A DNA stretch of 64,000 bases from Nocardioides cavernaquae (GTDB lineage: Bacteria; Actinomycetota; Actinomycetes; Propionibacteriales; Nocardioidaceae): assembly GCF_003600895.1 (NCBI RefSeq), contig NZ_QYRP01000002.1:3286001-3350000 (forward strand). The letters run 5' to 3'. Positions 26,560 through 37,070 of this stretch are shown here, in pieces. Position 1 is the stretch's first letter. Each line of letters starts with the position of its first letter. Made by a program: the position numbers and the translations under genes. A model generated the notes under the pieces. That model was not told the origin of the DNA. It ran no database searches and was given only the letters and a program-made list of their open reading frames with translations.

Positions 26560-28199
26560 CGGATCCCCTCCGTGATGTCGTATGCCTTGCCCGTGCCCGG
26601 GGGCTTCACCCAGACGTTCGTCGCGGACTCGCCCGTGATGCTGTAGCTGTACTCAGCGCCGGCCAGCTTCTTGCCGAAGACCGAGGCCTCGAAGTCGTTG
26701 CCACCCTCGGCGATCTTCTCGACGGTGTACTCCCGGTAGGTCAGCGTCGAGTTCTCGAGTGCCAGCGACGTGGCCCGGTCCATGTCACCGGACTTGACGG
26801 CCTCGTAGACCTCCTGGAACCCGGGGTCGGACGGGTTGATCGACATGGTCATCTCGCCGCCGGCACCGAGTGATGCACTGGAGGTGGGATTGGTGGACCC
26901 GATGCCGAGGTGCTCGGCGGCAAACGTGCCCGTCGCGCTCATCGACAGCTTGAGCTCGGTCGGAGTCGTGCCCTCCAGCTTCGCCTCGACGGAGATCTTG
27001 CCCTGTGCGGTCACCTTCTCGCCGCCGTCGACGCCGGCCTCCACGCTCGCCTGGGCCTCGAACTTGAGGGCGTGCTCGTTCTTGGTCGGGTCGTAGGTGT
27101 AGTCGACCCGGGCCTCGCCGGCGCCCGTGACGAGGTCACCGATCTCGCCCTCGACCTCGCCCTTGATGTAGCCGCCGAACTTCACGCTCTGGTCCTCGAC
27201 GTTGTCGAAGACGTTCTCGACGTTGTCCGCAATGGTGCCGCTGATGTCGGTGATGTCATCGACGCCGACATCCGTCACCGCGTTGCCGAGGTCCTTGAGG
27301 AACTTCTCCGCATCCTCGACGGAGTCGAACTGCAGCTCGTAGGCCCCGGTCAGGCCAGCGGTGACACTGCCCTCTGCGCCAGCGGCGTCGATCGACTTGC
27401 CCAGGCCACCCTCGAGCTGCACGGACATGGTGACCGAGCCGTCGGCCTCGACCTTGTAGGCAGCCTCGGCCTTGCCCTCGATCTTCCACGAGCCGGCTTC
27501 GGCACTGCCCTCGACGGTGCCGGTGATGGAGTCGACCACGACTCCGTCACCGATCAGGTCGGCGAGCAGCTCGGGCTCCATCGCGTCGTACGTCGCCTCG
27601 AGGTCCGCCCTGGACATCTCGGCCAGCGCGGCCTTCGCCTTGTCCGTGCTCATCGCCCCGATGGCCGCAGCCCGCACGGCCGGGGACATGGCGGCAAGCG
27701 TCGCGGCAGTCGCTGCCGGAGACATCGCCTCGAGGGCCTCGGCCTGTTCCTCCGGCGACATCAGGGCGAGCAGCTTGGCTCGCTCCTCCGGGGACATCGC
27801 CTCGAGGGCCTTGGCACGCTCCTCCGGCGACATCTCCAAGAGCTTCTCCGGCGTCAGGCCGGCCACTGGCGTCGAGGTGCCGGGGATCACCGAGCCGGGC
27901 GGCAGGACACTGCCGGGCCCGCCGGCCGTGATGCCGCTCGCGATCTCCTGCTCGGCGATGTCCTCGATGACGGAGATCGCCATGGTCTCGATGCCGGTGG
28001 CAGCGGTTTCCAGCGTCAGGCGGTGCTGCCCGCTCCAGCCGCTGGTGAAGTCCTGGTAGTCGACACCCTCCCAGCCACCGACCGACTGGTCGATCAAACG
28101 CTGGATTTCCTCGCCGATCGTCGCCACCCGGACGCCGGACTGGCGCAGCTGCTCCGCGATGCGTCGGACCCTTTCGGGGTCCATCCCCACGAACGCCAT
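26556..28199 (-). CDS. WXG100-like protein with eight 12-residue MSPEE repeats
   Basis: 547 residues. Residues 1-90 look like a WXG100-type helical hairpin ('FTSGWSGQHRLTLETA' gives the W-x-G turn), the signature of ESX/type VII substrates; there is no Sec signal. A Gly/Pro linker follows. Residues 123-218 hold eight consecutive 12-residue units, with Met at 123, 135, 147, 159, 171, 183, 195 and 207, mostly of the form MSPEERAKALEA. The C-terminal 330 residues are rich in charged, beta-prone sequence ('GSWKIEGKAEAAYKVEADGSVTMSVQLEGG') with no recognisable catalytic motif. AGGAAGGA lies just before the ATG. Three minus-strand genes follow without gaps. Secretion and role are inferred, not shown. 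Confidence 0.75.
   Translation of the reverse strand: MAFVGMDPERVRRIAEQLRQSGVRVATIGEEIQRLIDQSVGGWEGVDYQDFTSGWSGQHRLTLETAATGIETMAISVIEDIAEQEIASGITAGGPGSVLPPGSVIPGTSTPVAGLTPEKLLEMSPEERAKALEAMSPEERAKLLALMSPEEQAEALEAMSPAATAATLAAMSPAVRAAAIGAMSTDKAKAALAEMSRADLEATYDAMEPELLADLIGDGVVVDSITGTVEGSAEAGSWKIEGKAEAAYKVEADGSVTMSVQLEGGLGKSIDAAGAEGSVTAGLTGAYELQFDSVEDAEKFLKDLGNAVTDVGVDDITDISGTIADNVENVFDNVEDQSVKFGGYIKGEVEGEIGDLVTGAGEARVDYTYDPTKNEHALKFEAQASVEAGVDGGEKVTAQGKISVEAKLEGTTPTELKLSMSATGTFAAEHLGIGSTNPTSSASLGAGGEMTMSINPSDPGFQEVYEAVKSGDMDRATSLALENSTLTYREYTVEKIAEGGNDFEASVFGKKLAGAEYSYSITGESATNVWVKPPGTGKAYDITEGIR
27546..27833 (-). repeat. Eight in-frame 36-bp units coding 12-residue helical repeats
   Basis: The coding strand carries eight consecutive 36-bp units. 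The protein repeat is strict in length and its first three units are near-identical, while the last four drift. The pattern of one short helix per unit resembles the MgtE N-terminal superhelix. Confidence 0.85.
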
Positions 28200-28277
28200 C
28201 CACGTTCCTTCCTGATCAGGCTGCCGGACAGTGCCGGCTTCCCCCGAAACCTATGTGGGGACCTGGGATGCGTCGAT

Positions 28278-28291
28278 GGGTAGAACTACCC
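28278..28291. promoter_or_regulatory. Dyad GGGTAG-AA-CTACCC between WXG100-like and GAF-ANTAR genes
   Basis: A perfect 6-bp dyad with a 2-base centre lies 79 bases upstream of the WXG100-like ATG and after the GAF-ANTAR stop. It has the look of a dimeric regulator's operator. The 158-base gap shows nothing else I can name. Confidence 0.4.
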
Positions 28292-28357
28292 CGCCGAGCT
28301 CAGGGCCACAGACGGCACCGTAACCGACGAGGCCACGAAGGAGTAGGGCAGGTGGGT

Positions 28358-29077
28358 TCAGGCTCGTAGGTTGTCGACGCGCGACGGGTCGTTGAGCACC
28401 GCGACCGCAAGGTCCGTCAGGCGGAGCCGCTGGCTGCGCGCGTGCGACCGGAGCAGCTCGAAGGCCTGGTCGACGCTGATGCCGAAGGTGCGGGCAACAG
28501 CACCCTTGGCCTGCTCGATCGCGATCCGGCTGTTCAGCGCGAACTCGAGCTGCTCGGTCAGCAGGTCGGCACGCACGAGCGCCCGCTCCTGGATGATCGC
28601 GATCGTCGCGACATCGGCGAGCGCCTGGACGGCCGACGTGTCGCCGTCGAGGAGCGGGCCACGTGCGACGCCGAAGACGTCGAGCGCGCCGATGACCTTG
28701 TCGCGCAGCCGCAACGGGAACGTGTGCACCGAGAGGAAGCCGGCATCGACAGCACGCGGGGCGAAGAACGACCACCGCTCGGCGGCGGCGGAGAGGTTGT
28801 CCTCGATCACCTGCGTGCCGGTGCGGAAGCCGTCCAGGCAGGGACCTTCTGCGCTCTCGAGCTGGAGGTACTCCAGCTCGCGGGCCTGGTCGCTCGAAGC
28901 GGCGAGGAGGTTCAGGTCTCCGCGTACGTCGGTCAGCAGGATGCCAGCCGCTGCCGCACCCGTGAGGTCGGCGACAGAGGTGGTCAGACCGTGCAGGAAG
29001 TCCATGAGGTCGAAGTCATCGACGAGGGTGTCGGCGACGCTGACGAAGACGTCGGCGAGACGCTCAACGCTGATCAT
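28358..29077 (-). CDS. GAF and ANTAR domain regulator
   Basis: 239 residues. An N-terminal GAF sensor ('LTTSVADLTGAAAAGILLTD' through 'FPLRLRDKVIGALDVF') is joined to a C-terminal ANTAR RNA-binding domain ('LEFALNSRIAIEQAKGAVARTFGISVDQAFELLRSHARSQ'), with the characteristic alanine and aromatic positions. ANTAR proteins bind paired hairpins in nascent RNA and prevent termination. The ligand of the GAF domain and the RNA targets are unknown. AAGGAGGT precedes the ATG. It stands alone between glnE and the WXG100-like gene on the same strand, 158 bases upstream of the latter. Confidence 0.93.
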   Translation of the reverse strand: MISVERLADVFVSVADTLVDDFDLMDFLHGLTTSVADLTGAAAAGILLTDVRGDLNLLAASSDQARELEYLQLESAEGPCLDGFRTGTQVIEDNLSAAAERWSFFAPRAVDAGFLSVHTFPLRLRDKVIGALDVFGVARGPLLDGDTSAVQALADVATIAIIQERALVRADLLTEQLEFALNSRIAIEQAKGAVARTFGISVDQAFELLRSHARSQRLRLTDLAVAVLNDPSRVDNLRA

Positions 29078-29170
29078 GGGAAGACCTCCTTCGTCACCAG
29101 TCCTCGCATGTCATCGCTCCACCTTAGATCCCGGCACTCGCGCGGGGCGCGATCGAGGTGCGCGGGCACG

Positions 29171-32161
29171 TCAGCCCCAGAACACGCGGTCCACGACGCT
29201 TCGGGCGCGCCGCGTCGTACGCAGGTAGTCGTTGAGCATGTCACCCGTGCCCCCACTCTCCCCCGGTCCGTAGCCCAGGATCGCCGCCACGGCGGCTCGC
29301 TCCCGGGAGTCGCTGGGCACCGCGTCGCCGGGTCGCCCGCGGACCAGGGTGACCGCGTTGCGGATCCGGCTGACCAGCCGCCAGGCAAGGATCAGGGCCT
29401 GCGCGTCATCGGCCGGAAGCAGCTCCAGCTCGGCAGCCGCACGGAGCGCATCGAGCGTGCGGGAGGTCTGCAGGATCGGGTGCCGGCCGGCGTGCTGGAG
29501 CTGCAACAGCTGCACCGTCCACTCCACATCCGCCAACCCTCCACGACCGAGCTTGAGGTGCGTGTACGGGTCAGCGCCGCGCGGCAGGCGCTCGGTGTCG
29601 ACGCGCGCCTTGAGGCGGCGCACCTCGAAGACGTCGTCGTCGGTGATTCCTTCGGCCGGGAAGCGGAGCGGGTTGATCAGGGCGACGAATTGCTCCCGCA
29701 GCCCGCGGTCCCCGACCACGGCATCAGCACGCAGGAGGGCCTGGAACTCCCAGACCTGCGACCACTTGGCGTAGTAGGCGGCGTAGGAGTCGAGCGTGCG
29801 AACGAGCGGTCCCTGGCGGCCCTCGGGCCGGAGGTCGGCATCGACGTCGAGTGCGGGGTCCGAGCCCGGCATCGCGAGGAGTCGGCGCACTTCGAGCGCC
29901 ACGGCCTGTGCGTACGACGACGCCTGCTGCGTCGAGGCGCCGGGCAGCGGGTCGTGGACGAACATGACATCCGCATCCGAGCCGTAGGAGAGCTCGAAGC
30001 CGCCGTAGCGACCCATCGCGACGATCGCCATCCGCGTCGGCGGCCCGTCGAATCCCTGACTGGCGGCGACGGCCTCCATCACGACCGCGAGCGTCGCCTC
30101 CAGGGTGGCGTCGGTGAGGCTCGAGAGACCTGCGCCGACGGCGACCACATCGGTCTCCGCAACGAGCTCGCCCGCGGCGATCCGGAGCAGCTCCCGACGG
30201 CGGATCGCCCGGATCGCGCGGACCGACTCGACCGCGGACGACTGCCGGTGTGCGGTGGCCAGCATCTCCGCGGTGACCGCGTCCGAGCCGAGCGGGTGCA
30301 GGCTCTCGCCGAGCAGCCGCACACCCTGTGGCTCGCGCTCCAGCAGGTCGGTGGCGAAGCGCGAGGTTGCGAGCAGGCGGGCCATGCGCTCCGCGACCTC
30401 GCCCTCGTCTCGCAGCAGGCGGAGGTACCAGTGCGAGGCACCCAGGGCCTCACTGATCCGGCGGAACCCGAACAGGCCGGCGTCCGGGTCCGGCGCGTCC
30501 GCGAACCACTCGAGCATGACCGGCAGCAGCGTGCGCTGGATGGCCGCCGAGCGGCGTACGCCGGAGGTGAGGGCGGCCAGGTGGCGCATCGCCGCCGCGG
30601 GATCCGCATAGCCGAGGGCGGCGAGCCGGGCCTTCGCAGCCTCGGGGCTCAGGACGATGCCCTCACCGGGCAGCCGGGAGACCGCCGACAGCAACGGCCG
30701 GTAGAAGAGCTTCTCGTGCATCCGGCGCACCAGCGCGCGATGGTCGCGCCACTCCTTCTCCAGCTCGACCGCCGGGTCCCTGCGGTGGCCGAGCGAGCGA
30801 CCGAGCCGGCGCAACGCATCGTCGTCATCGGGCACCACGTGCGTGCGGCGCAGCTGGAAGAGCTGGATGCGGTGCTCGAGGCGCCGCAGGAATGCGTACG
30901 CCGTGTGGAGCGCGGCCCCGTCGTCGCGCCCGACGTAGCCGGCGCGGGTGAGGTGCGCGAGTGCGCTGAGGGTGGCGCCGTCGCGGATCGACTCGTCGGC
31001 CCGCCCGTGCACCATCTGCAGCAGCTGCACGGCAAACTCGACATCGCGCAGGCCCCCGGAGCCGAGCTTGAGCTGGCGCTCGGCCTCCTGCGCGGGCAGG
31101 TGGGCGAGCACGCGGCGCCGCATGGCCTGCACGTCCTCGACGAAGCCGTCGCGCCCGACAGCCGCCCAGATCATTGGCTCGACCATCTTGCGATAGGCGT
31201 CCCCGAGCGCGCGGTCGCCCGCGACGGGGCGCGCCTTGAGCAGCGCCTGGAACTCCCAGGTCTTCGCCCAGCGCTCGTAGTAGGCCCGGTGGCTGGCCAG
31301 TGTGCGCGTCAGCGGACCCTGGGTGCCCTCGGGGCGCAGGTTGGCGTCGACGGGCCAGATCGTGCCAGCCGCGGTCGGCTCGGAGCAGATCCGCATGAGG
31401 TGGGAGGCGAGCTGGGTCGCGACCCGCGCAGCGACGTCGTCGGCCACGCCCGGCGCCGGCTCGTGCACGAAGACGACGTCCACATCGCTGACGTAGTTGA
31501 GCTCGTGACCACCGCACTTGCCCATCGCGATGACCGCGAGCCGCACCACGTGCGCATCGGGCCCGATGCGGGCCCTGGCGATGGCCAGGGCTGCTTCGAG
31601 GGTCGCCGCCGCCAGGTCGGAGAGCTCGGCTGCGACGTCGTCCACGCCCATGTGGTGCGCGAGGTCGCGCGCGGCAAGCCGGAGCAGCAGTCGGCGGTAC
31701 TCGACGCGGAGTGCGTCGACCGCGTCACCATCAGGCAGGGTGGCGACGGGTTCCGGCGCTGCCGGGTCGGCCCCGACGGCGACGAGCAGGTCCTCCCGCA
31801 GCCAGTACGCCGCGGGGCGGGTCGAGCCGAGCCACGGATCGGTCAGCTCCCGCCAGTGGTGCGGGTGACGGTGCAGGTGGCCGGTCAGGGCCGCGCTGGC
31901 ACCGAGCACGCACAGCAACCGCATCGCGGTGCCCTCGTCCTCGGCGACCTCGGCCAGGAACGCATCGCGGTCCTCGACCCGGTCAGACAGCTCGAGCAGC
32001 CCGGCGAGCGCTGCATCAGGATCCGCGGTGCGTCCGAGGATCGCCGTGATCGGCGCTGCGTGACCGCCCAGCGACTCGAGCCCGGCGCGGGTCGCGTCGA
32101 GGTCCCGGAAGCCGAGCCGGATCAGCTCGGTCCGGGCAGTCCTGCGATCGGTCGGGCTCAC
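29171..32161 (-). CDS. glnE: Bifunctional glutamine synthetase adenylyltransferase/adenylyl-removing enzyme
   Basis: 996 residues from the GTG at 32161 ('MSPTDRRTARTELIRLGF'), almost the length of the mycobacterial enzyme. GlnE attaches AMP to, or removes it from, the loop tyrosine of GlnA. Both halves are complete: N-terminal nucleotidyltransferase 'GKCGGHELNYVSDVDVVFV' with 'GSGGLRDVEFAVQLLQ', and C-terminal nucleotidyltransferase 'GRYGGFELSYGSDADVMFV' with 'GRGGLADVEWTVQLLQLQ'. The longer frame upstream runs into glnA2 and is not real. It starts 7 bases after the glnA2 stop, as in mycobacteria, so the two are one operon, while its target GlnA1 is 20 kb away. Confidence 0.97.
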   Translation of the reverse strand: MSPTDRRTARTELIRLGFRDLDATRAGLESLGGHAAPITAILGRTADPDAALAGLLELSDRVEDRDAFLAEVAEDEGTAMRLLCVLGASAALTGHLHRHPHHWRELTDPWLGSTRPAAYWLREDLLVAVGADPAAPEPVATLPDGDAVDALRVEYRRLLLRLAARDLAHHMGVDDVAAELSDLAAATLEAALAIARARIGPDAHVVRLAVIAMGKCGGHELNYVSDVDVVFVHEPAPGVADDVAARVATQLASHLMRICSEPTAAGTIWPVDANLRPEGTQGPLTRTLASHRAYYERWAKTWEFQALLKARPVAGDRALGDAYRKMVEPMIWAAVGRDGFVEDVQAMRRRVLAHLPAQEAERQLKLGSGGLRDVEFAVQLLQMVHGRADESIRDGATLSALAHLTRAGYVGRDDGAALHTAYAFLRRLEHRIQLFQLRRTHVVPDDDDALRRLGRSLGHRRDPAVELEKEWRDHRALVRRMHEKLFYRPLLSAVSRLPGEGIVLSPEAAKARLAALGYADPAAAMRHLAALTSGVRRSAAIQRTLLPVMLEWFADAPDPDAGLFGFRRISEALGASHWYLRLLRDEGEVAERMARLLATSRFATDLLEREPQGVRLLGESLHPLGSDAVTAEMLATAHRQSSAVESVRAIRAIRRRELLRIAAGELVAETDVVAVGAGLSSLTDATLEATLAVVMEAVAASQGFDGPPTRMAIVAMGRYGGFELSYGSDADVMFVHDPLPGASTQQASSYAQAVALEVRRLLAMPGSDPALDVDADLRPEGRQGPLVRTLDSYAAYYAKWSQVWEFQALLRADAVVGDRGLREQFVALINPLRFPAEGITDDDVFEVRRLKARVDTERLPRGADPYTHLKLGRGGLADVEWTVQLLQLQHAGRHPILQTSRTLDALRAAAELELLPADDAQALILAWRLVSRIRNAVTLVRGRPGDAVPSDSRERAAVAAILGYGPGESGGTGDMLNDYLRTTRRARSVVDRVFWG

Positions 32162-32168
32162 CCGTGGA

Positions 32169-33509
32169 TCAGAGGATCGGAAGCATCTTGTCGCGCTCGA
32201 ACTGCGTGACCTGGCTGCGCCACTCTTCCCACTCGTTGCGCTTGTTGCGCAGGAAGAAGTCGAATACGTGCTCACCCAGGGTCTCGGCGAGCAGCTCGGA
32301 GCCCTCGGCGATGCGGATCGCCTCGGACAGGTTGGTCGGCAGCGGCTCGATGCCGAGGCTGCGACGCTCGCGGTCGGACAGCGCCCAGACGTCGTCCTCC
32401 GCCTCCCGCGGCAGCTCGTAGCCGTTCTCGATGCCCTTCATGCCGGCAGCCAGGATCACCGCGAACGCGAGGTAGGGGTTGCAGGCCGCATCGATCGTGC
32501 GCAGCTCGATGCGGGTCGACTGACCCTTGTTGGGCTTGTACATCGGCACGCGGACCATGGCCGAGCGGTTGTTGTGGCCCCAGCAGATGTAGGACGGTGC
32601 CTCGCCGCCGCTGATCAGCCGCTTGTAGCTGTTGACCCACTGGTTGGTGACGCAGGCGATCTCGGCAGCGTGGGTCAGGATGCCGGCGATGAACTGGCGG
32701 CCGGTCTTGGAGAGCTGGTACTCGGCACCGGCCTCGTAGAAGGCGTTCTGGTCGCCGTCGAAGAGCGAGACGTGCGTGTGCATGCCGGACCCGGGCTGGT
32801 CGCCGAACGGCTTGGGCATGAAGCTGGCCCAGATGCCCTGGCCCAGCGCCACCTCACGGATGACGGTGCGGAAGGTCATGATGTTGTCCGCGGTGCTCAG
32901 CGCGTCGGCGTACCGCAGGTCGATCTCCTGCTGGCCGGGGCCACCCTCGTGGTGGCTGAACTCCACCGAGATGCCCATCGCCTCGAGCATCGTGATCGCC
33001 TCGCGGCGGAAGTCGGCGCCCTTGGACTGGGCGGTGTGGTCGAAGTAGCCGGAGCGGTCGACAGGCACCGGCACCGCGCCATCGGCGTGCTCGCCCTTGA
33101 AGAGGTAGAACTCGATCTCGGGGTGCGTGTAGAAGGTGTAGCCCTTCTCCGCGGCCTTGGAGAGCGTCCGCTTCAGCACGTGCCGCGGATCGGCGTAGGA
33201 CGGGGAGCCGTCGGGCATGGCGATGTCGCAGAACATGCGGGCCGTGGACGGCCCGTCGCCCGAACGCCACGGGAGGATCTGGAACGTCGACGCGTCGGGC
33301 TTGGCCAGCATGTCGGCCTCGTAGACCCGGGCGAAGCCCTCGACCGCCGAACCGTCGAATCCGATGCCCTCATCGAAGGCGCCCTCCAGCTCAGCCGGGG
33401 CGACCGCCACCGACTTCAGAGAGCCGAGCACGTCCGTGAACCACAGACGCACGAAACGGACGTCGCGCTCTTCGAGTGCGCGGAGAACGAAATCCTCTTG
33501 CTTGCCCAT
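32169..33509 (-). CDS. glnA2: Glutamine synthetase type I, GlnA2-like, not adenylylated
   Basis: 446 residues. 'IGFDGSAVEGFARVYEADM', 'PEIEFYLF', 'HHEGGPGQQEIDLRYADAL' and 'KPFGDQPGSGMHTHVSLF' are standard GSI metal and substrate motifs. The adenylylation loop is absent: at the position of 'YELPPDE' in GlnA1 this protein reads 'DDVWALSDRERRSLG', with no tyrosine. It is therefore of the GSI-alpha type, insensitive to GlnE although cotranscribed with it. The start ATG at 33509 has TAGAGT 6 bases upstream and no ribosome binding site. Confidence 0.95.
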   Translation of the reverse strand: MGKQEDFVLRALEERDVRFVRLWFTDVLGSLKSVAVAPAELEGAFDEGIGFDGSAVEGFARVYEADMLAKPDASTFQILPWRSGDGPSTARMFCDIAMPDGSPSYADPRHVLKRTLSKAAEKGYTFYTHPEIEFYLFKGEHADGAVPVPVDRSGYFDHTAQSKGADFRREAITMLEAMGISVEFSHHEGGPGQQEIDLRYADALSTADNIMTFRTVIREVALGQGIWASFMPKPFGDQPGSGMHTHVSLFDGDQNAFYEAGAEYQLSKTGRQFIAGILTHAAEIACVTNQWVNSYKRLISGGEAPSYICWGHNNRSAMVRVPMYKPNKGQSTRIELRTIDAACNPYLAFAVILAAGMKGIENGYELPREAEDDVWALSDRERRSLGIEPLPTNLSEAIRIAEGSELLAETLGEHVFDFFLRNKRNEWEEWRSQVTQFERDKMLPIL

Positions 33510-33515
33510 GGCGCC

Positions 33516-33521
33516 ACTCTA
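33516..33521 (-). promoter_or_regulatory. -10 element (TAGAGT) for leaderless glnA2-glnE
   Basis: On the minus strand TAGAGT ends exactly 6 bases before the glnA2 ATG. No GlnR-type pattern is visible near it. Confidence 0.5.
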
Positions 33522-33544
33522 GAGGCACGTGTGTTTCGTCGGGG

Positions 33545-34258
33545 TCACGACTCACGAGGCACCGCGGAGGACCTGCTCACGCGCACGCAGCAGCCCGGTC
33601 CCGAGCGGTGCTTCGACACGTCCAGGCCCGAGCATCCGAGGCGCTCCCCGACCGAGGTCACGAAGGTGTGGTTGAGTCCGCACACGAGCTCTCGATGGTC
33701 GGCTGCGAGGCGCTCGAACGGGCAGTTGGCCAGGCTGACGGAGCCCGTCTTGCCGTCGCCCTCGACACGAGGCTCGTAGCCGAGCTCGCCGAGCACCTCG
33801 GCCATCCCCTCCATCTCGTCGGAGGCCCCCGGCGGCCACGCCTCGATCACGATCCGCGCAGCGTTGTCGGCAGCCGCGTCAACTGCCTCTGCCATCGGTA
33901 CGCCGCCGAGCGAGCGCTCCACGGCATCGGCCAGCACCTGCCCGGCAAGGTCGTAGCGGCGGCTCGGCACGCTGACCCAGACCTCCTTGCGCGAGCGACG
34001 GTAGAGCTTCGACGGCCTCCCCGCACCCGGGCCCGTGCGGCCCGTCAGCCGGCGGAACTCGGTCACCAGGAGCCCTTCGTCGACCAGGCGGTCCAGGTGG
34101 AACTTCGCGGTGTGGCGGGCCACGTCGACACCGTCGGCGGCCTGGTCCCGGCTGACCGCGTCGGAGGAGTCGGAGACGAAGCGGTAGAGCGCGCGGCGCA
34201 CAGGGTCGGCCAGCGAGCCGAGGGTCGTGACCCGCACCCCGAATGCGTCGTCTGCCAT
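33545..34258 (-). CDS. ArsR-like HTH regulator with cysteine-rich C-terminus
   Basis: 237 residues. A winged helix-turn-helix occupies residues about 10-90 ('LGSLADPVRRALYRFV', 'VSRDQAADGVDVARHTAKFHLDRLVDEGLLV', wing 'GRPSKLYRRS'). The C-terminal domain holds clustered cysteines in 'NCPFERLA', 'LVCGLNH', 'RLGCSG' and 'GPGCCVRV', a layout seen in predicted ArsR-family regulators that could bind a metal, Fe-S cluster or redox signal, like SufR. The ligand is not known. GCAGGAG precedes the ATG. It is divergent from a small membrane protein gene across 129 bases that contain two dyads, so it probably regulates that gene and itself. Confidence 0.8.
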   Translation of the reverse strand: MADDAFGVRVTTLGSLADPVRRALYRFVSDSSDAVSRDQAADGVDVARHTAKFHLDRLVDEGLLVTEFRRLTGRTGPGAGRPSKLYRRSRKEVWVSVPSRRYDLAGQVLADAVERSLGGVPMAEAVDAAADNAARIVIEAWPPGASDEMEGMAEVLGELGYEPRVEGDGKTGSVSLANCPFERLAADHRELVCGLNHTFVTSVGERLGCSGLDVSKHRSGPGCCVRVSRSSAVPRES

Positions 34259-34303
34259 GACCCGCTCCTGCCGCTGAACTCCCGAAATGCTCTAACAGAC
34301 AAC

Positions 34304-34320
34304 AGTCTTGCCTAAAGACT
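34304..34320. promoter_or_regulatory. Dyad AGTCTT-N5-AAGACT in divergent region
   Basis: 6-bp arms at 34304-34309 and 34315-34320 with a 5-base spacer, 45 bases from the regulator start. Candidate operator of the cysteine-rich regulator. Confidence 0.45.
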
Positions 34321-34346
34321 CCCGCAGGTCTACCGTCGAAATTGAT

Positions 34347-34365
34347 CTCCCTTAGACCAAGGGAG
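34347..34365. promoter_or_regulatory. Dyad CTCCCTT-N5-AAGGGAG in divergent region
   Basis: 7-bp arms at 34347-34353 and 34359-34365, again with a 5-base spacer, ending 22 bases before the ATG of the membrane protein. It shares the CTT-N5-AAG core with the other dyad, and the two centres are 44 bases apart. Confidence 0.5.
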
Positions 34366-34387
34366 CCCACCCGAAAGGAAGACCGCC

Positions 34388-34846
34388 ATGGCAATCACCC
34401 ACGCCTGGCACGACATCGTCTCGGACATGAAGGACGAGATGCACGACCTGACGAACATCGCCCACGTGGCGGCTGCCCGGCAGGCCTACCTCGCCTTGTG
34501 GGCCACGTTCACCGCCCTTCCGTTGCTCTACGGTCTCGACAAGCTCGCCGGGTTCATGAACACCAACTGGGAGGGCTTCTACGCCTCCTGGCTCAACAGT
34601 GCGGTTCCCGGGTCAGCAGCCGACGCCACCATGTACTTCGGCGTCCTCGAGATCGCGATCGCGGCTGCGGTCTTCTTCGCACCGCGCATCGGTGGCGACG
34701 TACTCGCCGCCTGGCTCGTGCTTGAGGCGATCAGCGTGTTCAGCGTCGGCGGAATGGCCTACCTGGGCTTCGGCACCCTGGCGCTCGCCTTCTGCGCGCT
34801 CGCCATGGCGCGTCTCTCCACGACGTACCACCACAAGGACGGCTGA
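34388..34846 (+). CDS. Small four-helix membrane protein, function unknown
   Basis: 152 residues. A charged cytoplasmic start ('HDIVSDMKDEMHDLTN') leads to four hydrophobic helices: 'AYLALWATFTALPLLYGLDKLAG', 'ATMYFGVLEIAIAAAVFF', 'VLAAWLVLEAISVFSVG', 'AYLGFGTLALAFCALAMARL'. I do not recognise the family; the layout resembles small DoxX-like membrane proteins with a start helix rich in acidic residues. AAGGAAGACC precedes the ATG. It is the only plus-strand gene between the divergent regulator and nadE, and likely the regulator's main target. Confidence 0.75.
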   Translation: MAITHAWHDIVSDMKDEMHDLTNIAHVAAARQAYLALWATFTALPLLYGLDKLAGFMNTNWEGFYASWLNSAVPGSAADATMYFGVLEIAIAAAVFFAPRIGGDVLAAWLVLEAISVFSVGGMAYLGFGTLALAFCALAMARLSTTYHHKDG

Positions 34847-34912
34847 CCCGTCCCTCTGACCCGCCGCCGGCCTGTGCCTCCCCCGTCACGGACCGGCGGC
34901 GGCTCGCTGTGA

Positions 34913-36955
<2,043 letters not shown>

Positions 36956-36961
36956 GAGGTG

Positions 36962-36967
36962 AGTCTA
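36962..36967 (-). promoter_or_regulatory. -10 element (TAGACT) for leaderless nadE
   Basis: On the minus strand TAGACT ends exactly 6 bases before the nadE GTG. Confidence 0.5.
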
Positions 36968-37070
36968 GGGAAGTCGGTCCTCCCCCGAGCTTCACCTGCT
37001 CCGACTGGCATCCACAGGCACGCCTGAGGCTGGTTGCGGCGACCACGGACCGGCGTGGACCGTTCGTGAC

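Noticed and set aside
28442..32209. 1255-codon open frame on the plus strand
   Set aside because: It is entirely antisense to glnE and the GAF-ANTAR gene, whose proteins show complete domains. Long opposite-strand frames are expected at this GC content, and its translation has no recognisable motif.
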